Origin: Allostella vacuolata
GTDB taxonomy: Bacteria; Pseudomonadota; Alphaproteobacteria; ATCC43930; Allostellaceae
Reading direction: 5' to 3'
Length of the DNA stretch: 64,000 nucleotides
Assembly: GCA_006739055.1 (NCBI GenBank)
Contig: AP019702.1
Coordinates: forward strand, 5,543,388 to 5,607,387
The notes below the pieces were generated by a model, which saw only the letters and a program-made list of their open reading frames with translations, was not told the DNA's origin and made no database searches. This document shows, piece by piece, positions 26,767 through 36,687 of this stretch. How positions within the stretch are numbered: position 1 is the stretch's first letter; each line of letters opens with the position of its first letter. A program made the translations under genes and the position numbers.

Positions 26767-27360
26767 ATGAGCGAGCAAGCAAAGCGCAACGGGTACACCA
26801 ACGCGGCCATGCTGGCCGCCCTCACCGCGGTGGCGCTGGGCGTGGGTGCCTGCGGCAACCTCCGCCAGCAGATGGGCCTGGACAAGCAGCCGCCGGACGA
26901 GTTCCGCATCGTCGCGCGGCCGCCGCTCAGCATGCCGCCCAACTATGCGCTGCGTCCGCCGCAGCCGGGTGCCGCGCGGCCCCAGGAGGCGTCCGTCGTC
27001 GACCAGGCACGCCAGACCGTGTTCCGGGTCGAACCGTCGGCCACGGCGCCGACGCGCGACCTGCCCGCCGGCGCGAGCGGAAGCGAAGCGGTGCTGCTGC
27101 GTCAGGCTGGCGCAGACCGGGCCGACCCCAACATCCGCGAAGTCCTGACCCGTGAAGGGATCGGCGCCGAGCAGCCTGAACGCGGCGTGGTCGACCGGCT
27201 CGCCTTCTGGCGCAGCGCGCCCCAGCCGGGGATTGTCGTCGACCCGCAGAAGGAAGCGCAGCGCCTTCGCGAGAACCAGGCGCTCGGACGCCCGATCAAC
27301 GAGGGCGAGACGGCCGTCATCCGCCGCCGCCGCCGCGGCCTCTTCGAAGGGATCCTCTGA
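26767..27360 (+). CDS. DUF3035 lipoprotein, BamF-type outer-membrane assembly subunit
   Basis: A 197-aa predicted lipoprotein: a signal segment ending V-G-A-C (Cys ~residue 29), then a long Pro/Arg-rich, largely unfolded region with ARPPLSMPPNYALRPP, ending in a basic tail (RRRRRGLF). This matches DUF3035, the family of the alphaproteobacterial BAM-complex subunit BamF described in Caulobacter. It would sit on the inner face of the outer membrane and assist beta-barrel insertion. It lies seven bases after lspA, in the same transcript as two M16 proteases. Confidence 0.82.
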   Translation: MSEQAKRNGYTNAAMLAALTAVALGVGACGNLRQQMGLDKQPPDEFRIVARPPLSMPPNYALRPPQPGAARPQEASVVDQARQTVFRVEPSATAPTRDLPAGASGSEAVLLRQAGADRADPNIREVLTREGIGAEQPERGVVDRLAFWRSAPQPGIVVDPQKEAQRLRENQALGRPINEGETAVIRRRRRGLFEGIL

Positions 27361-27446
27361 CGGAAGGGTCCGGGATCCGTCTCGCCCTGCCCGCGACGTT
27401 GGACCATCGACTGGATCGTGCGCCGGCCGGCGCGGAGGGAAGCAGG

Positions 27447-28835
27447 ATGCAGCATCGGATCCGATCGACCATCGCCCGTTCCGGGCGGGGTCTTGCCCGC
27501 TTCGTGGCGGCGTGGCTGATGCTGGTGGCGGTTGCCCTGCCGGCGCTCGCCGACGATGCCGGCCGCCTGTCTCCGGAAGCGGTCGTGCTGGAGAACGGGC
27601 TGACCCTGGTGGTCGTCGCCAACCCGGCGATGCCCGCCGTCGCCCACTACGTCTTCTACAAGGTGGGGTCGATCGACGAGCCCTGGGGCAAGTCCGGCAT
27701 CGCCCACTTCCTCGAGCACCTGATGTTCAAGGGCACGCCGTCGGTACCGGATGCCGCGTTCTCGCGGGTCATCGCGCGCAATGGCGGGCGGGACAACGCC
27801 TTCACCAGCTACGACTTCACCGGCTACTACCAGACGGTACCGGCCGACAAGCTGCCGCTGGTGATGGAGATGGAGGCGGACCGGATGGCCAACCTCAGCT
27901 TCACCGAGGGGCAGCTCGAGTCGGAGCGCCGGGTGGTGCTCGAGGAGCGCTTCTCGCGCACGGACAACAACCCGTCCGCCCAGTTGCGCGAGCAGACCCG
28001 GGCCGCCCTCTACCTCAACCATCCCTATCGCCTGCCGGTGATCGGCTGGGAGCATGAAATCCGCCAGCTCAGCCATGCGGACGCGCGGGCGTTCTACGAG
28101 CACTGGTATGCGCCCAACAATGCGATCGTCGTGGTCGGTGGCCGGGTGACGATGGCCGAGGCCAGGCCGCTCGCCGAGCGCACCTACGGACGGGTCGCGG
28201 CCCGCCCGCTGCCGCCGCGCACCGTGGTCCAGGAACCCTCCCGGGTGGCCGAGACCCGGATCGAGATGGCCAGCGACCGGGTTCGCCAGCCCTATGTCAA
28301 CCGCGCCTATATCGCCCCCAGCCTCTTGAACGGCGACACCAGGCATGCCTACCCGCTGGAGGTCCTGGCGACCATCATGGGCAGCGGCGTGTCGAGCCGC
28401 CTCAACCGCGCGCTGGTGCTCGAGGGCAGCCTCGCGGTGTCCGCCAGTACCAGCTACGACAGCAGCCAGCGCGGCCCCGCCACCTTCAACATCTTCGCCA
28501 CCCCCCGCCAGGACGTGCCGGTCGCCGCCGTCGAAGCCGCGATCGGCGCCGAGGTGGACCGGGTGCTGGCCGACGGCGTGACCGACGCCGAGGTCGCCCG
28601 CGCCGTTCGCCGCATCCAGGATTCGGCGGTCTATGCCCGCGACAGCCTGTCCGGCCCGGCCCGCATCGTCGGCAGCGCGCTCGCCATCGGCCTGCCGCTG
28701 GAAGAAGTCGACGCCTGGCCCGATCGCATCGGCGCGGTCACCGCCGCAGCCGTCGCCGAGGCCGCGCGCTTCGTCTTCCGGCCGGAGAATCTGGCGACCA
28801 GCATCCTGGTGCCGAAGCGGCCGCAGGGTTCGTGA
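27447..28835 (+). CDS. M16-family zinc peptidase, exported, catalytic subunit
   Basis: A 462-aa protein with a signal peptide (hydrophobic run FVAAWLMLVAVALPALA) and an intact inverted zinc motif HFLEHLMFKG (H-x-x-E-H, ~residue 87), plus the downstream acidic ligand region ESERRVVLEE. It likely works in the periplasm on peptides or misfolded proteins, paired with the next gene as in heterodimeric M16B enzymes. The ATG at 27447 was chosen because GGAGGGAAGCAGG precedes it. Its stop overlaps an in-frame GTG of the next gene. Confidence 0.9.
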   Translation: MQHRIRSTIARSGRGLARFVAAWLMLVAVALPALADDAGRLSPEAVVLENGLTLVVVANPAMPAVAHYVFYKVGSIDEPWGKSGIAHFLEHLMFKGTPSVPDAAFSRVIARNGGRDNAFTSYDFTGYYQTVPADKLPLVMEMEADRMANLSFTEGQLESERRVVLEERFSRTDNNPSAQLREQTRAALYLNHPYRLPVIGWEHEIRQLSHADARAFYEHWYAPNNAIVVVGGRVTMAEARPLAERTYGRVAARPLPPRTVVQEPSRVAETRIEMASDRVRQPYVNRAYIAPSLLNGDTRHAYPLEVLATIMGSGVSSRLNRALVLEGSLAVSASTSYDSSQRGPATFNIFATPRQDVPVAAVEAAIGAEVDRVLADGVTDAEVARAVRRIQDSAVYARDSLSGPARIVGSALAIGLPLEEVDAWPDRIGAVTAAAVAEAARFVFRPENLATSILVPKRPQGS

Positions 28836-28882
28836 AGCACATGGGGTTCGTGAAGCAAGTGGGGCTCGTGAAGGAAATCGCC
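28829..28882. repeat. Three imperfect 18-base tandem repeats at the M16 gene junction
   Basis: Three copies of an 18-base unit (28829-28846, 28847-28864, 28865-28882) share TTCGTGAAGCA; copies 1 and 2 differ at two positions and copy 3 has diverged more. Each holds a GTG in the frame of the downstream M16 gene, and copy 1 also contains the stop of the upstream one. Because 18 is divisible by three, gain or loss of copies would keep the frame. Confidence 0.85.
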
Positions 28883-28885
28883 GCC

Positions 28886-30277
28886 ATGACCTCGTTCCTG
28901 CGCCCGGCCCTGACTGCCATCCTCCTCCTGGTTTCGCCCCTCGCCTTCGCGCAGACCCAGGCCGATGCACCGGCCCCGCTTCCCGCCTCGCCGCCGGCCA
29001 AGGCCGCGGCCGTGCAGCGCGTGGTGAGCCCGGGCGGGATCGAGGCCTGGCTGTTGACCGACCGCTCGCTGCCGATCCTCGCCGTCTCCATGTCGTTCCC
29101 CGGCGGGACGGCCCAGGACGAGCCGGCCCGGGAGGGTGCCACCGACCTGATGGCGGAGCTCCTGACGGAGGGGGCTGGCGACTTCGACGCGGAGGCGTTC
29201 CGTGCCCGCCTCGAGGACCTCGCCTCCGGCATCTCGGTGTCCGCCGGGCGGGATTCCATCAACGTCTCCTTTCGCACCCTGACCCGGTATCGCGAGGACG
29301 CGCTCGCCCTGCTGCGCCTGGCGCTGGTCCGGCCGCGGTTCGACGAGGACGCGCTGAAGCGGGCCAAGGAGCGGCAGCTGTCCGCGCTGGCCCGCGCCGC
29401 CACGTCGCCCGGCGAGATCGCCCGCGACCTGTGGTGGAAGGTGGCCTTCGCGGGGCACCCCTACGGCCGCAGCGGCGATGGCACCGAAGCGTCGATCGCG
29501 GCCACATCGCGCGACGACCTGCGTGAGGCATGGCGTCGGCAGATCGCCCGGGGCGGCGTCAAGATCGGCGTCGTCGGCGATATCGACGGCGCGGCACTGG
29601 CCCCGCTGCTGGACGCCCTGCTGGGCGAGTTGCCGGCCACGGCCGAGCTCACGCCCGTGCCGCCGGTGGTTGCCGCCGGCGCAGGAGAGGTTCTGGTGGT
29701 GGAGCGGCGCCAGAACCAGAGCGTCGTCGTCTTCGGCTCGCCCGGAATCAAGCGCAGCGACCCCGATTTCGAGGCCGCCCATCTCGTCAACTACATCGTC
29801 GGCGGCGGCGGCTTCAGCGCGCGCCTGATGCGCGAGGTCCGCGAGAAGGCGGGGCTCGCCTACTCCGTCAGCACCGGGCTCGGCACGCTGGACGCGACCG
29901 GCGTGCTGCAGGGCAATGTCGGCACCGCCAACGGCGCCGTGGCCCGCTCCATCGACCTGATCCGCCGGGAAATGGGCCGTGTCGCGGAGGAAGGTCCGAC
30001 CGAGGCCGAACTCGAGGATGCCAAGGGCTCGGTGATCGATTCCTTTGCCCTCAACCTCGACTCGACCGGCCGCATCGCCAGCTTCCTGGTCAGCCTGCAG
30101 CGCGACGGTCTCGGCATCGACTACATGGAGACCCGTGCCGAGCGGTTCCGGAAGGTCACGCTGGCGGACGCCAGGCGCGCGGCGGCGCGTTTGTACGATC
30201 CGGCCAAACTGCTCTTCGTCGTCGTCGGCCAACCGGAAAATCTCCAGGCCACGAGACCGAACCCTGGGGCGTTGTAG
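28886..30277 (+). CDS. M16-family peptidase-like protein lacking the zinc motif (partner subunit)
   Basis: A 463-aa exported protein: signal peptide TAILLLVSPLAFAQT, then an M16 fold in two halves. The site where the H-x-x-E-H motif should be reads G-A-T-D-L-M-A-E-L-L, so it is catalytically dead. The C-terminal half keeps GGGGFSARLMREVREKAGLAYSV in two consecutive blocks, typical of M16B subunits. It most likely forms a heterodimer with the active enzyme encoded just upstream. The ATG at 28886, before a normal signal peptide, is preferred; GTG codons at 28832, 28850 and 28868 in the tandem repeat are alternatives. Confidence 0.88.
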   Translation: MTSFLRPALTAILLLVSPLAFAQTQADAPAPLPASPPAKAAAVQRVVSPGGIEAWLLTDRSLPILAVSMSFPGGTAQDEPAREGATDLMAELLTEGAGDFDAEAFRARLEDLASGISVSAGRDSINVSFRTLTRYREDALALLRLALVRPRFDEDALKRAKERQLSALARAATSPGEIARDLWWKVAFAGHPYGRSGDGTEASIAATSRDDLREAWRRQIARGGVKIGVVGDIDGAALAPLLDALLGELPATAELTPVPPVVAAGAGEVLVVERRQNQSVVVFGSPGIKRSDPDFEAAHLVNYIVGGGGFSARLMREVREKAGLAYSVSTGLGTLDATGVLQGNVGTANGAVARSIDLIRREMGRVAEEGPTEAELEDAKGSVIDSFALNLDSTGRIASFLVSLQRDGLGIDYMETRAERFRKVTLADARRAAARLYDPAKLLFVVVGQPENLQATRPNPGAL

Positions 30278-30313
30278 CCGGATGAACGACGCCAACCCCC
30301 CGAGTATCCGCCG

Positions 30314-31612
<1,299 letters not shown>

Positions 31613-31633
31613 CCCGCGCAGGCCTGATCCCGC

Positions 31634-33425
<1,792 letters not shown>

Positions 33426-33427
<2 letters not shown>

Positions 33428-33458
33428 CGGGCGGAAGGGCTTTGCCCCTCCGCCCGTC
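33426..33458. terminator. Bidirectional hairpin between mutL and the MbnP-like gene
   Basis: GACGGGCGGA pairs perfectly with TCCGCCCGTC (10 pairs), and an inner GGGC-TTT-GCCC adds four more pairs after one mismatch. It starts at the mutL stop and ends just before the stop of the converging gene, so it can end transcription from both sides. There is no U-run, so release may need help. Confidence 0.7.
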
Positions 33459-33464
33459 GGCGGA

Positions 33465-34553
33465 TCAGGGCGCGATGCCGACGCGGAAGAAGGACTGCGG
33501 CGGGGCATAGGCGCCCGGCCCGGCCAGCCCGAGGCGCGAGGCCAGCCCGGCACAGTCCGGATCGCCGGCGGTCGACTGGCAGCCGGCCGGGGTACCCGGC
33601 GTGTTGTAGTCGACGTTGGACGATGCCAGCAGCTCCCGCAGGTCGGCGATGACCACGTTGCTCGACGTGTCGAAGTCCGGGAAGGTCACCCGGACCCGGG
33701 TCGGGAAGCCGCAGCCGGGCGGGCTGTACGGGCCCGGCCCGTAGGCGCCGCAATCGGCGCCACCGATATGCACCGGGAAGCCGTAGGCCAACGGCGGGGC
33801 ATAGGCCGGAGCGACGGGGTAGGTCGGATATGGTGTCGCCGGGTAGACGACCTGACCCGGATAAGGCACCAGCGCGGGCGGCAGCCCGCCGGCCACCGGC
33901 ATGCGATAGCCGCCGAGCGGCTGGCCGGTGGTCGCCATGTCGACCTTCAGGAAGCGGAAGCCGCCCGGGGCCGGCCATGCCAGGTCCGGGTTGTTGAGCG
34001 GCGACGCGGCCAGGGCAGGCGATCCGATATTGAGCTGTGACGGCACGCCGAGGGTGAAGGCCAGGCCCCGATAGCGCCCCGGCGGCACGGAACCGGTGAC
34101 CGTCTGACGCATCTCGATGGTGCCGCCGGCGCAGGGGCCGGCACCATCCTCGAAGTCCAGCAGCGCCACGTTCTGGTACTGCCAGCGCCCGTCCTGGCCG
34201 AGGTTCATCAGCACCTGGCGGCCCGACTCGTCGATCAGCGCCACTTCGGAGACATAGAAGCGGAAGTCGGTCGGCAGGATCGTCGAGCCGGTAACCCCGA
34301 TGCCGCCATAGGAGGTGCCGCACTGGAAGCCGGCATCGCCGACCGTGCCGACGAAACGGACCGAATAGATGCCGTCGCTCGGGACGCCGGACGAGGCGGG
34401 CACGTTCCCCGGGGTCCGCCAGCGGGCCCGCTGCGTTTCCGGGTCGAGCCGTACCGAGGCCTCGCCGGTCAGGTCGCCGGTGGGCGGCGGGGTCTGGCAC
34501 GCTGCGAGAAGAGCCAAGCCGCTGATCGCAAGAAGGGGTAGGGAGCGGGCCAT
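33465..34553 (-). CDS. MbnP-like (metallo-mystery-pair, TIGR04052 type) copper-binding lipoprotein
   Basis: A 362-aa predicted lipoprotein (signal peptide ending L-L-A-A-C, Cys19). Family features in order: FYVSEVALIDESG (~residue 104), QNVALLDFEDG with a Cys, FTLGVPSQLN, a Trp-containing block before GGFRFLKVDM, H-I-G-G-A-D-C, VRVTFPDFD, then N-x-D-Y-N and the closing G-C-Q-S-T-A-G-D-P-D-C pair. Members bind copper and normally sit beside a diheme MbnH partner; none is in this window. A Pro/Tyr-rich insert (~residues 222-260) is unusual. GGAGAA precedes the ATG at 34553; an ATG five codons earlier is possible. Family call is good, function inferred. Confidence 0.75.
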   Translation of the reverse strand: MARSLPLLAISGLALLAACQTPPPTGDLTGEASVRLDPETQRARWRTPGNVPASSGVPSDGIYSVRFVGTVGDAGFQCGTSYGGIGVTGSTILPTDFRFYVSEVALIDESGRQVLMNLGQDGRWQYQNVALLDFEDGAGPCAGGTIEMRQTVTGSVPPGRYRGLAFTLGVPSQLNIGSPALAASPLNNPDLAWPAPGGFRFLKVDMATTGQPLGGYRMPVAGGLPPALVPYPGQVVYPATPYPTYPVAPAYAPPLAYGFPVHIGGADCGAYGPGPYSPPGCGFPTRVRVTFPDFDTSSNVVIADLRELLASSNVDYNTPGTPAGCQSTAGDPDCAGLASRLGLAGPGAYAPPQSFFRVGIAP

Positions 34554-34604
34554 TTTCTTCTCCAACATTGCCGACGGCGACCGGCAACCCCGTCCTCCAA
34601 GCCC

Positions 34605-34616
34605 GAAGACGTCTTC
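34605..34616. promoter_or_regulatory. 12-base perfect palindrome upstream of the MbnP-like gene
   Basis: GAAGACGTCTTC, a perfect 12-base palindrome, lies about 52 bases before the MbnP-like start, between the metK-side terminator and the gene. The location fits an operator for a dimeric regulator. It does not match the copper sites I know (CueR, CsoR, CopY), so the regulator is unknown. Confidence 0.35.
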
Positions 34617-34661
34617 AGGTTGCGACGGCGAAATACCGGACGCGCGAGCAAGAACGAAGAT

Positions 34662-34689
34662 ATGCGGCCGGGGTTCCCTCCGGCCGCAT
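34662..34689 (-). terminator. Rho-independent-like terminator after the metK-lipoprotein unit
   Basis: On the minus strand ATGCGGCCGG pairs perfectly with CCGGCCGCAT (10 pairs, loop of eight that can tighten). A moderately T-rich stretch follows (ATCTTCGTTCTTG). It lies 38 bases past the stop of the 51-aa lipoprotein gene. It would separate metK transcription from the MbnP-like gene downstream, which therefore needs its own promoter. Confidence 0.65.
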
Positions 34690-34727
34690 CCATCTTCCTG
34701 CCGACGCCCGAGCCGTCTGCGACAGCC

Positions 34728-34883
34728 CTACTGCGCCCGGCGCTCCTGGCCCACGCGCTTGTTGGCGATCGGATCGCCGGTCGCTTCCTCGCCGACCATG
34801 TCGAAGCGCGGGGTGCAGGCGGCAGCGCCAAGCCCGATCAGCGACACGGCGATCAGCAGCCCGGCGCGGAAGGTCCGGATCAC
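34728..34883 (-). CDS. Small lipoprotein translationally coupled to metK (51 aa)
   Basis: A 51-codon gene starting with GTG at 34883 that overlaps the metK stop (GTGA). The product has a clean lipoprotein signal peptide, [20 protein letters not shown] (Cys ~residue 22). A short hydrophilic tail of about 29 residues (C-T-P-R-F-D-M-V-G ... [11 protein letters not shown]) follows. Coupled start, lipobox and following terminator argue that it is real although short. Function unknown; it would be an envelope lipoprotein cleaved by LspA. Confidence 0.7.
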   Translation of the reverse strand: MIRTFRAGLLIAVSLIGLGAAACTPRFDMVGEEATGDPIANKRVGQERRAQ

Positions 34884-36049
34884 CGCATTGCGTCCCGGAT
34901 GGCGTCGACCAGATCGAGCCGCTCCCAGGAGAAGCCACCATCGGGGTCGGGCGAGCGTCCGAAGTGCCCATAGGCGGCCGTGCGCGCATAGATCGGACGG
35001 CTGAGGCCGAGGCGCTCGCGGATGCCGCGCGGCGAGAGGTCGACGATGGACGGCAGGATCGCCGCCAGCTTCTCCTCGTTCTCCATCCCGGTGCCGTAGG
35101 TGTCGACATAGACCGACAGCGGCTTGGAGACGCCGATGGCGTAGGAGACCTGGATTGCGCAGCGGTCGGCCAGACCGGCGGCGACGACATTCTTGGCGAG
35201 GTAGCGAGCCGCATAGGCCGCCGAACGGTCGACCTTGGTCGGGTCCTTGCCCGAGAAGGCGCCGCCACCATGCGGGGCCGCGCCGCCATAGGTGTCGACG
35301 ATGATCTTGCGGCCGGTCAGGCCGCAGTCGCCATCGGGGCCGCCGATGACGAAGCGCCCGGTCGGATTGACGTAGAAATCGTCCTCGCCGCACATCCAGT
35401 CCTTGGGCAGGCAATTGAGGACGTGCGGGCGGACGATCTCCCGCACCTCGGCCTGCTCCAGGTCCGCGGCGTGCTGGGTCGAGACGACGATGGAGGTCGC
35501 CCGCACCGGCTTGCCGTGCTCGTAGAGCAGCGTCACCTGGCTCTTGGCATCCGGGCCAAGCCCGGGTGCGGCCCCGGAATGCCGGGCCTCGGCCAGGGAG
35601 CGCAGGATGGCGTGGGCGTAGTGGATCGGCGCCGGCATCAGGCTTTCCGTCTCGCGACAGGCATAGCCGAACATGATGCCCTGGTCGCCGGCACCCTCGT
35701 CCTTGTTGCCCGCCGCATCGACGCCGACCGCGATGTCGGCCGACTGCGCGTGGACCAGGACGTCCACCTTGGCGTGCTGCCAGTGGAAGCCTTCCTGCTC
35801 GTAGCCGATGTCCTTGACCGCGTGGCGAGCGGTCTCTTCGAGCATGGCCGGGGTGATCGAGGCCGGGCCCCGCACCTCGCCGGCGAGGACGATGTGGTTG
35901 GTCGTCGCCAGGGTCTCCACCGCTACCCGCGAATGCGGGTCGTGGCCGAGAAAGAGATCGACGATGGCGTCGGAGATCCGGTCGCAAACCTTGTCGGGAT
36001 GGCCTTCGGCGACGGATTCGCTCGTGAACAGATAGGAACCGCGGGGCAC
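34880..36049 (-). CDS. metK: S-adenosylmethionine synthetase
   Basis: A 389-aa enzyme making SAM from methionine and ATP. Signature blocks are [20 protein letters not shown] (~residue 8), [12 protein letters not shown] (~residue 116) and [19 protein letters not shown] (~residue 263). The start is GTG at 36049. It follows the XRE regulator on the same strand by 75 bases. This gap was inspected for SAM-II and SAM/SAH riboswitches, frequent before metK in relatives, and no match was recognised. A 51-aa lipoprotein gene overlaps its end. Confidence 0.97.
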   Translation of the reverse strand: MPRGSYLFTSESVAEGHPDKVCDRISDAIVDLFLGHDPHSRVAVETLATTNHIVLAGEVRGPASITPAMLEETARHAVKDIGYEQEGFHWQHAKVDVLVHAQSADIAVGVDAAGNKDEGAGDQGIMFGYACRETESLMPAPIHYAHAILRSLAEARHSGAAPGLGPDAKSQVTLLYEHGKPVRATSIVVSTQHAADLEQAEVREIVRPHVLNCLPKDWMCGEDDFYVNPTGRFVIGGPDGDCGLTGRKIIVDTYGGAAPHGGGAFSGKDPTKVDRSAAYAARYLAKNVVAAGLADRCAIQVSYAIGVSKPLSVYVDTYGTGMENEEKLAAILPSIVDLSPRGIRERLGLSRPIYARTAAYGHFGRSPDPDGGFSWERLDLVDAIRDAMR

Positions 36050-36124
36050 GGGACGACGCCTCGTCTTGGGAAAGGGCTATGAGACTTCGTGCCGGCCGCC
36101 GCCGGTTCCGTCAAGGGGTTTCGG

Positions 36125-36598
36125 TCAGATCGACGGAGTCTGATCGGCGACCGCCAGCGACTTGGTCAGTTCGAACAGACGCTTGCGCACGCCATTGTCC
36201 GGGATGCGGTAATAGGCACGAACCAGATCCATCGTCTCCCGCTTGGCGAGCGGGTCCGGTTCGTAGGCCGTGGCGGTCGAAGCGGAGAGCCCTCGGCGCG
36301 CCCGGGAGGTCGGCCCGAGGGCGTCGTCCGGCATGTCCTCGAAGAAGAACGCGATCGGCACCTCCAGCACGCGCGACAGGTCGAACAGGCGGCTGGCGCC
36401 GATCCGGTTCGCGCCGCGCTCGTACTTCTGCACCTGCTGGAAGGTCAGGCCCAGCGCGCCGCCGAGCTTCTCCTGGCTCATGCCGAGCTCGACCCGGCGC
36501 TTGCGCACGCGCTGGCCCACATGGACGTCGATCGGGTCGGGCGCATCCGCCTTGATGCGCGTGGAGCCCTTGCGCGGGCCGCGGGTGGTTTCTGCCAT
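36125..36598 (-). CDS. XRE-family transcriptional regulator
   Basis: A 157-aa protein: a basic N-terminal tail, then a Cro/C1-type helix-turn-helix (VGQRVRKRRVELGMSQEKLG, then GLTFQQVQKYERGANRIGAS, residues ~27-75). A C-terminal part follows with F-F-F-E-D-M and a helical RKRLFELTKSLA. It belongs to the group usually found between lnt and metK in Alphaproteobacteria, whose targets are not well known. The AT-rich stretch just upstream holds repeated half-sites (separate entry), suggesting autoregulation. Confidence 0.88.
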   Translation of the reverse strand: MAETTRGPRKGSTRIKADAPDPIDVHVGQRVRKRRVELGMSQEKLGGALGLTFQQVQKYERGANRIGASRLFDLSRVLEVPIAFFFEDMPDDALGPTSRARRGLSASTATAYEPDPLAKRETMDLVRAYYRIPDNGVRKRLFELTKSLAVADQTPSI

Positions 36599-36611
36599 GG
36601 GGATGCCTGAT

Positions 36612-36674
36612 ACCAGTGAAGAATGGGGACAACTTACTGGTGTAGCTATTTAAGCAGTGGTGCAGCCGCGTCAA
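36612..36674 (-). promoter_or_regulatory. AT-rich promoter/operator region of the XRE gene
   Basis: On the minus strand TTGACG (36674-36669) is followed after 16 bases by TAAATA (36652-36647), a plausible weak promoter in an AT-rich island. Three related half-sites lie on or below it: ACCAGT (36612-36617), its exact inverse ACTGGT (36636-36641), and CAGTGGT (36655-36661). This looks like an operator for the XRE protein itself. Promoter and operator calls are by eye. Confidence 0.45.
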
Positions 36675-36687
36675 CGGGCGCTTGATG

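Noticed and set aside
28829-28882. CRISPR-like repeats
   Set aside because: Direct 18-base tandem copies with no spacers, inside coding sequence; simple slippage repeat.
33465-36049. A complete methanobactin-type mbnP-mbnH pair
   Set aside because: No diheme C-x-x-C-H protein is adjacent; the next minus-strand gene is a 51-aa lipoprotein and then metK.
36050-36124. SAM-sensing riboswitch (SAM-II or SAM/SAH) before metK
   Set aside because: The 75-base gap was read in the minus direction; no conserved pseudoknot sequences of either class were recognised, and the gap is short.
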